The translations under genes were made by a program, and so were the position numbers. Positions 6,346 to 15,000 of a DNA stretch of 27,827 nt are shown here, piece after piece (the first letter of the stretch is position 1; each line of letters opens with the position of its first letter). Source of the stretch: Hodarchaeum sp048939265 (GTDB lineage: Archaea; Asgardarchaeota; Heimdallarchaeia; Hodarchaeales; Hodarchaeaceae); assembly GCA_048939265.1 (NCBI GenBank), contig JBHLPQ010000025.1, forward strand, positions 1 to 27,827, given 5' to 3'. Below the pieces are notes generated by a model that saw nothing but the letters and a program-made list of their open reading frames with translations, searched no databases and had not been told where the DNA came from.

Positions 6346-7018
6346 CAGTTTCATTGCATCAATGGCACTTAGATTAGTAATCGGTTTCACAATTTTCTCT
6401 ATTCTGTTGTTTTTACCAGCTGGTACTTTTGAATGGCCTGAAGCCTGGGCTTTTCTTATTATTCTCCTAACTTATGCGATAGCTCTTCACTTCCTGATTT
6501 TCAAGGAAAATCCCACCGCACTTAAATCTAGGCAACACTATAAACCAGATTTCGGTCTTGATACGTTAATCCTCGTTATTGCAGGAATATTTTTCATTTC
6601 TATGTTTATTCTCATTGACCTGGATGTTGGCCAATTCCAATGGACATCTCCTTTCGTACCGTCATTAATCAAATACCTCGGCTTTTCAACATTAGTTTGC
6701 TCATTAATTGTCTTTATGCTGGTGCTAAAAGAAAACGCTTATTTATCCCGGGTTATTGAAATTCAAGAAAAGCAAACACTTGTTTCAACAGGTCCATATG
6801 CTATTGTCCGGCATCCAATGTATCTCGGGAATGTTCTGTTTGTACTGAGCTTACCACTTGCTTTGGGATCATATGTGGCATTAGTCCCTGCAGTGTTATT
6901 TCTCATTTGTTTTATCCCTCGAATTTTATTTGAAGAGAAGATTCTCGTCAAAGAATTGGAGGGCTATCAAGAGTATATGCAAAAAGTGCCCTATCGAGTA
7001 ATCCCCAAAATTTGGTAG
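6335..7018 (+). CDS. isoprenylcysteine carboxyl methyltransferase (ICMT)-family membrane protein
   Basis: Integral membrane methyltransferase-like protein, 227 residues. Hydrophobic helices lie at about 10-29, 36-56, 76-95, 111-132 and 165-197. The C-terminal SAM-binding signature is present: LVSTGPYAIVRHPMYLG (149-165), then FEEKILVKELEGYQEYMQKVPYR (199-221 in two adjoining parts), with the conserved RHP, double Glu and Tyr. In this family (ICMT, PEMT-like and NnrU-like proteins) the helices form the acceptor site and SAM binds at the cytoplasmic side. The acceptor here is unknown; archaeal members need not methylate prenylated cysteine. The start codon lies in the loop of a perfect inverted repeat. 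It is divergent from the thioesterase gene. Confidence 0.88.
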   Translation: MGEISFIASMALRLVIGFTIFSILLFLPAGTFEWPEAWAFLIILLTYAIALHFLIFKENPTALKSRQHYKPDFGLDTLILVIAGIFFISMFILIDLDVGQFQWTSPFVPSLIKYLGFSTLVCSLIVFMLVLKENAYLSRVIEIQEKQTLVSTGPYAIVRHPMYLGNVLFVLSLPLALGSYVALVPAVLFLICFIPRILFEEKILVKELEGYQEYMQKVPYRVIPKIW

Positions 7019-7037
7019 ATATCATAATTAAATTAAA

Positions 7038-7046
7038 TTTTTAAAC
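7038..7046 (+). promoter_or_regulatory. TATA-like box for the surface protein gene at 7077
   Basis: TTTTTAAAC is centred about 35 bases before the ATG at 7077, predicting a leader of roughly nine bases. Weak match in AT-rich DNA. Confidence 0.3.
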
Positions 7047-7076
7047 CTGTTTTTCCCACATCCTCCAAGATCTCCA

Positions 7077-9572
7077 ATGACACCGACAAAAAAATATTAT
7101 TTTGGAATTTCTTCTCTTCTTGCTATTGTAGTTATCAGTTCAATTGTAGCATCTGGAATTGCACAAATTCCAGTAATTGAATTGAAAAAGGAAACAACTC
7201 ATTTTGTCCCTGCTGGCTTAAATGAAGATTGGCTTTATTATATCAATCCCCCTGGTACTGACTTCAGAGAATCTGAGATAATGTACAAAGGAATTTCAGG
7301 AACACAAAACGGAGAATATACATATTTCTCGAATTATAATCAGTGGTCATATTCTTCTGTGAATTTAGAAAAAAATGAAAAAGTTAATGACAATTTATTA
7401 ATCAATACTACCAGAGTGGGTTATCATCCATTCATTAGTCCAGAACCCTATCCACGTGCTGTGAGGATTCAATCGACATTTAATCCCATATTTGAATACT
7501 CGCACACAGTCGCAATTAGTCTGCATATAGACTATTCATTCAGCTTCATGGCCGAAGCATACACGACATATTTTGGTTTTCTTAATACCAGTGAACCTTT
7601 CTTCCTAGATATTCAAATTTATGATTGTGACGCAGACGGACAAATCATTTTTTCAGATACTTTCCCATTAGGAGGGCACTCAATCGGTTACATTGAGAAG
7701 AAAATGACCTATCCTTTTATTCCAAGAAATAATTCTGTGACTCCATTGAATTTCACTCTCTGGTTAGATCAAGGGTCATTGGTGACTTTAACTCCTCATT
7801 TATGGGAACTCCCTAAAGATTTACCCTCAATACAAGTGAATCGTACGTATTCTGGAGAAATTGATCAGGGTGAATACCAGCTGATCCAAGATGATGAGAT
7901 CATTTATCCTGATAACGAGATCTTTAGCATTAGGATGTTCAATCTGGAGCTGGTGGAGGACTTGTATTATGAAATTTTTATTGATTACAGAAGCTTTGAG
8001 CGAACAAGTTGCACCAGTGGCCAGCCCTCTATTTGGCTCGTAGCAGAGTACATTGATGTTCTGCCAAATTCTGGCCTTAATCAGAATGGATATCGCATCT
8101 GTGCAAAGAAAAACGAAAGTGCCACTCTAGTTCTTTTCTCTCAAAGTTGGTCGTCTGGAGAATATACAATCTATTTTCAAACGTTCATTCAAGAAGAAGT
8201 AGAGGAAATTGAAGCCCATCCATTATCTTTTAACGAAGATATCACGCTAGAATACTATACTTATTACTATTTTACATTAGACACACCACACATGATAGCG
8301 GTGAACTATTCCTACTATAGTTATTTTGAGTTGTATGTTTCTGGCCCTCAACTGAACGAATGGAGATATGCTGGAGATCATAACTTCTTTGATCCAGATT
8401 ATGGAAACCTTGTGGGAGACTGGTTAGGAGATATTGGAAATAATTGGCGTTACTTCCCCGCAGGGACTTACGCAATTCGAGTTAATTGGTACTGGTCGCG
8501 AAGCGAGATTCGCTTTACGAAGATCCCGATACACTCACCTTCCACAGTTTCAATAAATAAAAATAGTATATATGCTTTTGAAATTCCTCTTGTGAGGAAT
8601 CGAATCAATTTTGTCAACATAACCACAGATGATCAAGTTTTCCCCAATCAAAGAGTCAATTATGAATATGCCTGGGTTGGGAAATATAATGAGATGATAA
8701 AAGACTATTACCCCATTGGAGCCGATTGGTTAGGCAATCGAAATGAATCTAATCAATGGTTGGCCTGGGATTCGAATAACACTCTTCTAGAGTCTTTCTT
8801 ACCGACCCGTGATTATGAAACACCTATTTTAATAATCCGGCCATTCTCTGCAGAAGATAGTACTTTTCAGAGTCTTAATACATTCACAGCGACGCTCACA
8901 GTCACTACTAATGTCCCTACCATCCAACATTATGCTCGCTTCGATTGGCCCGCCATTGGTGGAGGATACTTCATCCCTAGGAATGTAATCGGCTTTTCAG
9001 CGTCCTTCGCCATCAATGACGATGTTATCTCAGCAGCAGAACATCTCTATGGCATTCCATTAGCGCTACCTAAGTATAGAATCTACAACATTACTGTGAA
9101 TCTTCATGGGAATTATACCACTGGATCCACTCTCGCTGTCATGAATGCTACACTTGACGGGATGAAAATCCATGGTGGAAATCTTAACAGTTTAGCAATC
9201 TTTGATACAATTGATTCTAGTTGGGATGGAACCAGACACTGGACTACCATGCTAATTCTTACAATAACTAGTAGATCATATCTTTATCTTGATGTTACAC
9301 GAACCCTTAATGACACAAACTATAGAAATGCAACACTTGAGGTATTGATCAAAGATATTACAGCCACTTATCTGGATATTACCATTCCCCCCTATACATA
9401 CAACGCGACACGACTTATACAAGAGATTCGGATGACCCAGCTGTTAGTTACACAAATTACACCGCCCGAAATGAGAAAATCTAGTCCTGGATTTGACCTG
9501 ATTTTGACTCTCGGAGTCGTTGTTAGTTTAGGTTCAAGAATCATCTATAAACGCAGAAGAAGAGCTTCTTAA
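7077..9572 (+). CDS. large exported surface protein with C-terminal membrane anchor
   Basis: 831 residues of unknown function. The N-terminus MTPTKKYYFGISSLLAIVVI is a signal peptide or anchor (hydrophobic core about 9-28). The body is rich in Tyr, Trp, Asn and Thr with many N-glycosylation sequons (NTT, NTS, NNS, NFT, NRT, NES, NYS, NIT, NYT, NAT, NDT), as expected of a beta-rich extracellular protein. It ends with SSPGFDLILTLGVVVSLGSR and a basic YKRRRRAS tail: one helix at about 806-823 with a positive cytoplasmic end. The PGF just before the helix recalls archaeal PGF-CTERM sorting signals, but the match is short and no sorting enzyme is visible here. No enzymatic motif recognised. The next ORF starts only six bases after the stop. 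Confidence 0.8.
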   Translation: MTPTKKYYFGISSLLAIVVISSIVASGIAQIPVIELKKETTHFVPAGLNEDWLYYINPPGTDFRESEIMYKGISGTQNGEYTYFSNYNQWSYSSVNLEKNEKVNDNLLINTTRVGYHPFISPEPYPRAVRIQSTFNPIFEYSHTVAISLHIDYSFSFMAEAYTTYFGFLNTSEPFFLDIQIYDCDADGQIIFSDTFPLGGHSIGYIEKKMTYPFIPRNNSVTPLNFTLWLDQGSLVTLTPHLWELPKDLPSIQVNRTYSGEIDQGEYQLIQDDEIIYPDNEIFSIRMFNLELVEDLYYEIFIDYRSFERTSCTSGQPSIWLVAEYIDVLPNSGLNQNGYRICAKKNESATLVLFSQSWSSGEYTIYFQTFIQEEVEEIEAHPLSFNEDITLEYYTYYYFTLDTPHMIAVNYSYYSYFELYVSGPQLNEWRYAGDHNFFDPDYGNLVGDWLGDIGNNWRYFPAGTYAIRVNWYWSRSEIRFTKIPIHSPSTVSINKNSIYAFEIPLVRNRINFVNITTDDQVFPNQRVNYEYAWVGKYNEMIKDYYPIGADWLGNRNESNQWLAWDSNNTLLESFLPTRDYETPILIIRPFSAEDSTFQSLNTFTATLTVTTNVPTIQHYARFDWPAIGGGYFIPRNVIGFSASFAINDDVISAAEHLYGIPLALPKYRIYNITVNLHGNYTTGSTLAVMNATLDGMKIHGGNLNSLAIFDTIDSSWDGTRHWTTMLILTITSRSYLYLDVTRTLNDTNYRNATLEVLIKDITATYLDITIPPYTYNATRLIQEIRMTQLLVTQITPPEMRKSSPGFDLILTLGVVVSLGSRIIYKRRRRAS

Positions 9573-9578
9573 GGTTCT

Positions 9579-9872
9579 TTGACTTTGAAGCTTTCTTCAA
9601 AGATTTTCTTTTTGAACCATATGGGAATACCAATGTTTTGTGGGAGAATTCACACTACTCAAGCAATAACAGCTTTTTTATCACTTCTTTATAATATAAA
9701 TTACCAGTGGGCTCCTAGATTGAAATGGACGATAACAGAATTAGAAATTCTTGAAAAAAAACCATTTGGGTTAATAAGAAAACTAAATTCAATAATAGAG
9801 CAACCTACAGAGGATAAAATAATTGAGCTATGGAATGATATCACAAACTACCTTCGAGAAGAAAAGTATTAA
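9579..9872 (+). pseudogene. probable C-terminal fragment of a DUF4037-like nucleotidyltransferase-type protein
   Basis: A 97-codon frame from TTG at 9579 (first ATG at 9621). The segment GRIHTTQAITAFLSLLYNIN followed by YQWAPRLKWTITELEILEKK resembles the helical C-terminal part of large proteins with an N-terminal nucleotidyltransferase domain (DUF4037 type), where a short run such as LLFxLNRxxxPxxKW recurs. The N-terminal catalytic part is absent, because the upstream DNA belongs to the surface protein that ends at 9572. I read it as a remnant left by deletion or insertion, possibly still translated. The family link is from memory of the pattern and is only moderate. Confidence 0.4.
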
Positions 9873-10034
9873 TGGATAGATAGTCCAGAGATGCTTTTGG
9901 AATAAAATCCAAGTATAAAAAGTAATAAAACAAAAATCTTATTCTTCCTATCTTTCTTCCATTATTGCACAGGTTGAAAGAAATAAATATTAGATCCCTG
10001 CGAAACTTTCATATTATTGAAGGTAGGAAAATTA

Positions 10035-10529
10035 ATGTCCCAGCTCAAATATATTACTCAAAGTCTTGTTCATGTAATAGAAAATCACCTAAAACCTTTT
10101 GATAAAGCTCTTCTGTTAGTTCCAGACGATAAACTGCATTTCAAACCAGCGGAAAATACCATGACAATTTCCGAATTAGGAATTCATGTATACCAGTGTA
10201 TATTAGTGAACGCAGGAGCAATTAAACAGGGGGATTTTACTAAAGATGACTATGATATCATTCCATTTGACACAGAAAATATCATATCTGCAACAGAGAT
10301 TGTAGAGTATGGAAAAAAGGTGAAAGAGCATTTTTTGAATGTTATAGATGAATTAACTGAAGAAGATTTAGATAAAGAAATAACCTATTCTTGCTGGGGA
10401 GGTTTTAAAGCAAAGGGAAACATCGCATTAAATATTGTCTCGCAAGAAGTCTGCCATCACCGCGGCCAATTATGTGTGTATCTAAGAATCCTAAGAATCC
10501 AACCTCCACATATCTATGATTATAGTTGA
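10035..10529 (+). CDS. DinB family protein
   Basis: A four-helix-bundle protein of the DinB/YfiT type, 164 residues from the ATG at 10035. That start is preferred because GGTAGG lies seven bases upstream; the frame also permits a TTG at 10017. The family signs are LVPDDKLHFKPAENTMTISE, then LGIHVYQC with a His in helix 2, and the C-terminal NIVSQEVCHHRGQLCVYLR carrying the HxxGQ-type motif. These histidines form the metal site in characterised relatives, several of which are bacillithiol- or mycothiol-dependent transferases; the archaeal role is unknown. It is only distantly similar to the DfsB-like protein at 4969-5475. It stands between the truncated ORF and the decarboxylase, on the same strand. 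Confidence 0.85.
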   Translation: MSQLKYITQSLVHVIENHLKPFDKALLLVPDDKLHFKPAENTMTISELGIHVYQCILVNAGAIKQGDFTKDDYDIIPFDTENIISATEIVEYGKKVKEHFLNVIDELTEEDLDKEITYSCWGGFKAKGNIALNIVSQEVCHHRGQLCVYLRILRIQPPHIYDYS

Positions 10530-10597
10530 TTAAACCATCTGAAAATCCTCACTTGTAAGTTTATCTTTTTTTGTTTCTTGGGATTTGGTAAGAACAT

Positions 10598-10637
10598 CTT
10601 TATAATTACACAAAAGAACCTTGGTTAATAAGAAAAT
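10598..10637 (+). repeat. dispersed 40-base block, copy 2
   Basis: CTTTATAATTACACAAAAGA followed by A, eleven unlike bases and AAGAAAAT. It matches 6169-6209 with a one-base deletion in the TATA-like part. It lies 60-100 bases before the decarboxylase start. Confidence 0.45.
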
Positions 10638-10697
10638 AATAATTGTATAACACCTTTACCAATTTTCTTTCTGAATAAAATGAAGAGAGTCTTCTAA

Positions 10698-12182
10698 ATG
10701 AAAACTAAGACTAGTAATGCTGAAACAAAAGAAGAAACTCTTGATCCAATTGATTGGAATGAGTTGAGGAAATTGGGAGTCCAAATGGTTGAGGATATGA
10801 TGAACTATTTAGAACACGTTCGTGATAGACTGGTCTGGCAACCAATCCCCGACGAAATTAAAGAGTTTTTCAACAAACCAATACCAGAGAAGCCCGAAGG
10901 AGCTGGGGAAACCTATCATGATTTCGTAAAATACATTCAGCCATATCCTACAGGAAATATTCATCCAAGATTTTGGGGTTGGGTGATTGGAACTGGTACC
11001 CCTTTTACAATGCTCGCTGAGATGCTAGCAGCAGGTTTGAACCCAAATGTTGGAGGAGCGGATCATATCGCAAATTATGTTGAACTTCAAGTGATTAATT
11101 GGTTTAAGGAGATTATGGGATTTCCCACTACAGCGAGTGGTCTCTTAGTTAGTGGAGGGTCTATGGCTAACCTAGTCGGTTTGACTGTGGCTCGGAATCA
11201 AAAAGCTGGATTTGATATCCGAAAACTTGGTGTCAATAATTCTCCTAAACCAATGACATTCTATGGTTCAGTAGAGATGCATAGTTCACTTCAAAAGGCC
11301 ATAGAGCTTCTTGGTTTAGGTGATAATGCCTTAAGGAAAATCCCTGTTAATAAGAATTTTCAGATTGACATCGAAATTTTAAAAACTCGGATCACTGAAG
11401 ACCGAGACAATGGTTATCTTCCTTTATGTATCATTGGGAATGCTGGTACTGTTAATACTGGTGCTTTTGATGACTTGAATGTGCTAGCTGATATTTGTGC
11501 TAAGGAAGATATGTGGTTTCATGTTGATGGTGCTTTCGGAGCATTGGCTATTCTGTCAGAGAAAATGAAGTGGATTGTCTCTGGTATGAGTAAAGCAGAT
11601 TCACTCGCTTTTGATCTCCATAAATGGATGTATATGCCACTTGAAGTAGGTTGTGTACTGGTCAGACGAGAAGAAGATCATCGTCAAGCTTTCTCATTAA
11701 CACCAGACTATCTTGAACATGCTACAGGAGGGGTTTCGGGTGGGAAGACCTGGTTCAGTGACTATGGGATTCAATTATCACGAGGCTTTAGAGCATTAAA
11801 AGTCTGGATGGGATTAAAAGAACACGGAATTCAAAAATATGGAAGGTTAATTCAACAAAATATTGATCAGGCACAATATCTAGCGGATTTAATCAAATCT
11901 ACTCCTAAGATAGAACTTCTAGCCCCCGTGTCACTGAATATTGTCTGTTTCAGATATCTATCAGATAATTTAACCGATTCAACGTTGAATGATTTAAACA
12001 GAGAGTTACTGCTAAGATTACAAGTGAGTGGGGTCGCAGTCCCATCAAATACAACTCTTGATGGTCGCTATGCTCTTCGTGTTGCAATTACTAATCATCG
12101 GAGTACAAGAAAAGATTTTGATATTCTTATTGAGAATGTCGTGAAAATCGGTAACGATGTATTACGGAGTTCAACCTTTTAA
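10698..12182 (+). CDS. PLP-dependent group II amino-acid decarboxylase
   Basis: Pyridoxal-phosphate enzyme of the group II decarboxylase family (aromatic amino acid, glutamate, tyrosine or aspartate 1-decarboxylases), 494 residues, normal length. The PLP lysine is in SLAFDLHKWMYMP (Lys309). The cofactor aspartate is in WFHVDGAFG (Asp277), and the ring-stacking histidine in SVEMHSSLQKA (His195). The N-terminal part WNELRKLGVQMVEDMMNYLE and NIHPRFWGW is typical of the aromatic-decarboxylase side. The ATG at 10698 follows GAAGAGAG by eight bases. A real decarboxylase would make an amine from an amino acid. Some relatives are aldehyde synthases, and the substrate cannot be decided by eye. It is convergent with the repeat-protein gene. 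Confidence 0.93.
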   Translation: MKTKTSNAETKEETLDPIDWNELRKLGVQMVEDMMNYLEHVRDRLVWQPIPDEIKEFFNKPIPEKPEGAGETYHDFVKYIQPYPTGNIHPRFWGWVIGTGTPFTMLAEMLAAGLNPNVGGADHIANYVELQVINWFKEIMGFPTTASGLLVSGGSMANLVGLTVARNQKAGFDIRKLGVNNSPKPMTFYGSVEMHSSLQKAIELLGLGDNALRKIPVNKNFQIDIEILKTRITEDRDNGYLPLCIIGNAGTVNTGAFDDLNVLADICAKEDMWFHVDGAFGALAILSEKMKWIVSGMSKADSLAFDLHKWMYMPLEVGCVLVRREEDHRQAFSLTPDYLEHATGGVSGGKTWFSDYGIQLSRGFRALKVWMGLKEHGIQKYGRLIQQNIDQAQYLADLIKSTPKIELLAPVSLNIVCFRYLSDNLTDSTLNDLNRELLLRLQVSGVAVPSNTTLDGRYALRVAITNHRSTRKDFDILIENVVKIGNDVLRSSTF

Positions 12183-12222
12183 AGTAGATTGTTTTGCGAC
12201 ATCAGACATATTAATCGTGGAA

Positions 12223-12240
12223 GAGGGGAGAGCGCCCCTT
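12223..12240. terminator. small GC hairpin between convergent genes
   Basis: AGGGG (12224-12228) and CCCCT (12235-12239) can pair around six bases, with one extra G-T closing pair. It lies 40 bases after the decarboxylase stop and 46 before the end of the convergent repeat-protein gene. There is no T-run; its role as a terminator is inferred from position only. Confidence 0.25.
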
Positions 12241-12285
12241 ATAAATATTCAGAAGGTGGCAGCAATTCCCTTAATAATACTAAGC

Positions 12286-14970
12286 TCATGATTTTCTTCT
12301 CTGGATGAAAAACACCACGATAGATAATGTTAGAATTATTTCAAAGGTCAACCCAGGAGTTATTGATGGTGAAGTAGTGGATTCTCCAGTCGATTCTGCT
12401 GATGACGTAAGAGCGGGTACTCCTGTAGATGATGGAGTGGTGGGTGCTCCTGTAGAGGAGGGGGAAGTAGAAGAAGGCGTAGAAGTTCCTGTAGAGGGGG
12501 GAGTAGAAGTTTCTTGTTTATTGGCTATTGAAAAGATCTGAGAGATATCACTTGTGTGTAATCCTTCCGTGCAATAAGCGGTTAATTGAATTCTGTAGTT
12601 AGATCCATCTTCAACTTGAGTAGTATCCCATAAGTAAGACGTTATTCCTATATCAGTTTCCATCTCATACCAAGAAATTCCATCAATAGAGTATGAAAGG
12701 TTATATAAAATCGAATGTTTGTGAGAATCAACCGCAGGATCCCATGTAATAGTAACTAAACCTGTAAGAATTTCACCAGTAGTAGGATAGATTATTTTCG
12801 GTTCAGATAACGTGTGAGGAGGGGGAACGTAATCAGGATCGTAATAGGTGTGGAAAGCCATATCACCGTTAGGGGTAGATTCAATACGACCATTAGCATA
12901 CGGGTCACCTGCATCACCGTTCGCCATGAATTTTCCTGTCACCATCCACATCATCATAAAGTCATCCCACTCCTGTATGTAGATGGAGGACTGGAGGACA
13001 ATATAATATGTCTGGCCAGGAATTATTGGAGTCGTTAAGAAGTCTACCACAAACCAGGCCGAGGTTCCCGAACTTAACCCAGACATGTCAATTGTAGCAC
13101 CCACGAGAGGGGTGAGAGCATTGCCTTCATCGTTAATCCACACACTAATGGTTTCACCAGTGGGATCCGCAATACCAGAATTTTCAATACTGAGGTTCAC
13201 TCGGTTGATATTATCCGCAGTGGGCACAAAAGATTGCCATTCTACCCCACCTTCCTCCGTGGCATTGGGAATATACCAAGCAGTGGGGTTACTCGGTTGA
13301 GATTGGTCCAGCTGATAGGGACTAACATAATTAGGATCATAATAGGTGTGGAAGGCCATGTCACCATTAGGGGTGGATTCAATACGACCATTAGCATACG
13401 GATCACCCGCGTCACCGTTTGCCATGAATTTTCCTGTCACCATCCACATCATCATAAAGTCATCCCACTCCTGTATGTAGATGGAGGACTGAAGGACAAT
13501 ATAATACGTTCGACCTGGAGTCAAGGGAGTAGTGGGAAAATCGACGGTATACCAGGCCGAGGTTCCCGAACTTAACCCAGACATGTCAATCGTAGCACCT
13601 ACGAGCGGTGTCAAAGTATTACCTTCATCGTTAATCCACACACTAATGGTTTCGCCAGTAGGGCCTGTAATGCCAGAATTTTCAATGCTGAGGTTCACTC
13701 GGTTGATATTATCCGCGGAGGGCACAAAAGATTGCCATTCTACCCCACCATCCTCCGTGGCGTTAGGAATATACCAAGCAGTGGGATTACTCGGTTGAGA
13801 TTGGTCCAGCTGATAGGGACTGACATAATTAGGATCATAATAGGTGTGGAAGGCCATATCACCGTTAGGGGTAGATTCGATACGACCATTAGCATACGGG
13901 TTGCCCGCATCACCATTCGCCATGAATTTTCCAGTCACCATCCACATCATCATGAAGTCATCCCACTCCTGAATGTAGATGGAGGACTGAAGGACAATAT
14001 AATACGTTTGACCCGGAGTCAAGGGAGTAGTGGGCAAATCGACGATATACCAGGCCAAGGTTCCCGAACTTAGCCCAGACATATCAATCGTAGCACCTAC
14101 GAGCGGTGTCAAAGTATTGCCTTCATCATTGATCCACACACTAATGGTTTCGCCGGTAGGATCTGTAATGCCAGAATTTTCAATGCTGAGGTTCACTCGG
14201 TTGATATTATCCGCAGTAGGCACGAAAGACTGCCATTCTACCCCACCATCTTCCGTGGCGTTGGGAATATACCAGGCAGTGGGGTTACTCGGTTGAGATT
14301 GGTCCAGCTGATAGGGATTAACGTAATTAGGATCGTAATAGGTGTGGAAGGCCATATCACCATTAGGGGTAGATTCGATGCGACCATTAGCATACGGATC
14401 ACCCGCATCACCGTTTGCCATGAATTTTCCAGTTACCATCCACATCATCATGAAGTCATCCCACTCCTGAATGTAGATGGAGGACTGAAGGACAATATAA
14501 TACGTTTGACCNNNNNNNNNNNNNNNNNNNNNNNNNNNNNNNNNNNNNNNNNNNNNNNNNNNNNNNNNNNNNNNNNNNNNNNNNNNNNNNNNNNNNNNNN
14601 NNNNNNNNNNNGACATATCAATCGTAGCACCTACGAGCGGTGTCAAAGTATTGCCTTCATCATTGATCCACACACTAATGGTTTCGCCAGTAGGATCTGC
14701 AATGCCAGAATTTTCTATGCTGAGGTTTACTCGGTTGATGTTATCCGCAGTGGGCACAAAAGACTGCCATTCTACCCCACCATCTTCCGTGGCATTAGGA
14801 ATATACCAAGCAGTGGGATTACTTGGTTGTGACTGATCTAGTTGGTAAGTTGGAAGCGCGTTTACAGAAGGAATATCAAGTATCATATTGAGATTTTTTA
14901 TAGTTGGATTGAGAAATCCTACTAAAATGGTAATGATTAGTATTAAAACAATTTTTTTCAGTTTTTTCAC
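12286..14970 (-). CDS. surface protein with tandem 166-residue beta-sandwich repeats (interrupted by assembly gap)
   Basis: Exported, anchored protein, 894 codons as assembled. Signal peptide at about 5-22. Then come four near-identical repeats (about 42-717), an Ig/Fn3-like domain (TITWDPAVDSHKHSILYNLS, about 722-815), a Ser/Thr/Pro-rich stalk (about 818-868), one helix (about 874-890) and an RRKS tail. Each repeat has WQSFVPTADNINRVNLSIE, LTPGQTYYIVLQSS and MAFHTYYDP. This is the layout of a widespread extracellular beta-sandwich module often attached to carbohydrate-active or adhesive proteins. Start is GTG at 14970, 25 bases after a TATA-like box. The first repeat contains 100 N, so the true length and copy number are not known. 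A role in adhesion or cell-surface binding is inference. Confidence 0.85.
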   Translation of the reverse strand: MKKLKKIVLILIITILVGFLNPTIKNLNMILDIPSVNALPTYQLDQSQPSNPTAWYIPNATEDGGVEWQSFVPTADNINRVNLSIENSGIADPTGETISVWINDEGNTLTPLVGATIDMXXXXXXXXXXXXXXXXXXXXXXXXXXXXXXXXXXGQTYYIVLQSSIYIQEWDDFMMMWMVTGKFMANGDAGDPYANGRIESTPNGDMAFHTYYDPNYVNPYQLDQSQPSNPTAWYIPNATEDGGVEWQSFVPTADNINRVNLSIENSGITDPTGETISVWINDEGNTLTPLVGATIDMSGLSSGTLAWYIVDLPTTPLTPGQTYYIVLQSSIYIQEWDDFMMMWMVTGKFMANGDAGNPYANGRIESTPNGDMAFHTYYDPNYVSPYQLDQSQPSNPTAWYIPNATEDGGVEWQSFVPSADNINRVNLSIENSGITGPTGETISVWINDEGNTLTPLVGATIDMSGLSSGTSAWYTVDFPTTPLTPGRTYYIVLQSSIYIQEWDDFMMMWMVTGKFMANGDAGDPYANGRIESTPNGDMAFHTYYDPNYVSPYQLDQSQPSNPTAWYIPNATEEGGVEWQSFVPTADNINRVNLSIENSGIADPTGETISVWINDEGNALTPLVGATIDMSGLSSGTSAWFVVDFLTTPIIPGQTYYIVLQSSIYIQEWDDFMMMWMVTGKFMANGDAGDPYANGRIESTPNGDMAFHTYYDPDYVPPPHTLSEPKIIYPTTGEILTGLVTITWDPAVDSHKHSILYNLSYSIDGISWYEMETDIGITSYLWDTTQVEDGSNYRIQLTAYCTEGLHTSDISQIFSIANKQETSTPPSTGTSTPSSTSPSSTGAPTTPSSTGVPALTSSAESTGESTTSPSITPGLTFEIILTLSIVVFFIQRRKS
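12820..13317 (-). repeat. 498-bp tandem repeat, copy 4 (closest to C-terminus)
   Basis: Begins with YQLDQSQPSNPTAWYIPNAT and ends with HTYYDPDYVP. It is the most diverged copy; EEGG replaces EDGG and IIPGQ replaces LTPGQ. Confidence 0.9.
13318..13815 (-). repeat. 498-bp tandem repeat, copy 3
   Basis: Exactly 498 bp and in frame with its neighbours. Differences include SADN for TADN, ITGPTG for IADPTG or ITDPTG, and LTPGRTYY for LTPGQTYY. Confidence 0.9.
13816..14313 (-). repeat. 498-bp tandem repeat, copy 2
   Basis: Exactly 498 bp. It has DPTG, TLAWYIVDLPTTPLTPGQ and GNPYANG. This is the best guide to what is missing in copy 1. Confidence 0.9.
14314..14847 (-). repeat. tandem repeat, copy 1, containing the N gap
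   Basis: Spans 534 positions because 100 N replace what would be 64 bases in a normal copy. It may also be the joined ends of two different copies. Confidence 0.8.
14512..14611. other. assembly gap, exactly 100 N
   Basis: A run of 100 N, the usual scaffold placeholder for unknown distance, inside the tandem repeat. Aligning flanks to copy 2 (14013 to 14078) predicts 64 missing bases, or 64 plus a multiple of 498. The frame matches across it only because 100 minus 64 is divisible by three. Confidence 0.98.
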
Positions 14971-14990
14971 AATGTTTCAACCCAGAAATC

Positions 14991-15000
14991 TATAATGTAT
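14991..15000 (-). promoter_or_regulatory. TATA-like box for the repeat-protein gene
   Basis: On the minus strand ATACATTATA is centred about 25 bases before the GTG at 14970, giving a leaderless transcript and supporting the GTG start. Confidence 0.45.

Noticed and set aside
9480..9572. Definite PGF-CTERM archaeosortase signal
   Set aside because: Only PGF, a helix and a basic tail are seen; the other anchored proteins here lack the motif and no archaeosortase gene is present, so I treat the end as an ordinary membrane anchor with a note.
13085..14836. Series of plus-strand ORFs of 71-179 codons repeated every 498 bp
   Set aside because: They are antisense shadows of the minus-strand tandem repeat gene; their repetition only mirrors its period.
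12820..14847. CRISPR array or mobile element suggested by regular repeats
   Set aside because: Units are 498 bp, coding and in frame without spacers; they are protein repeats.
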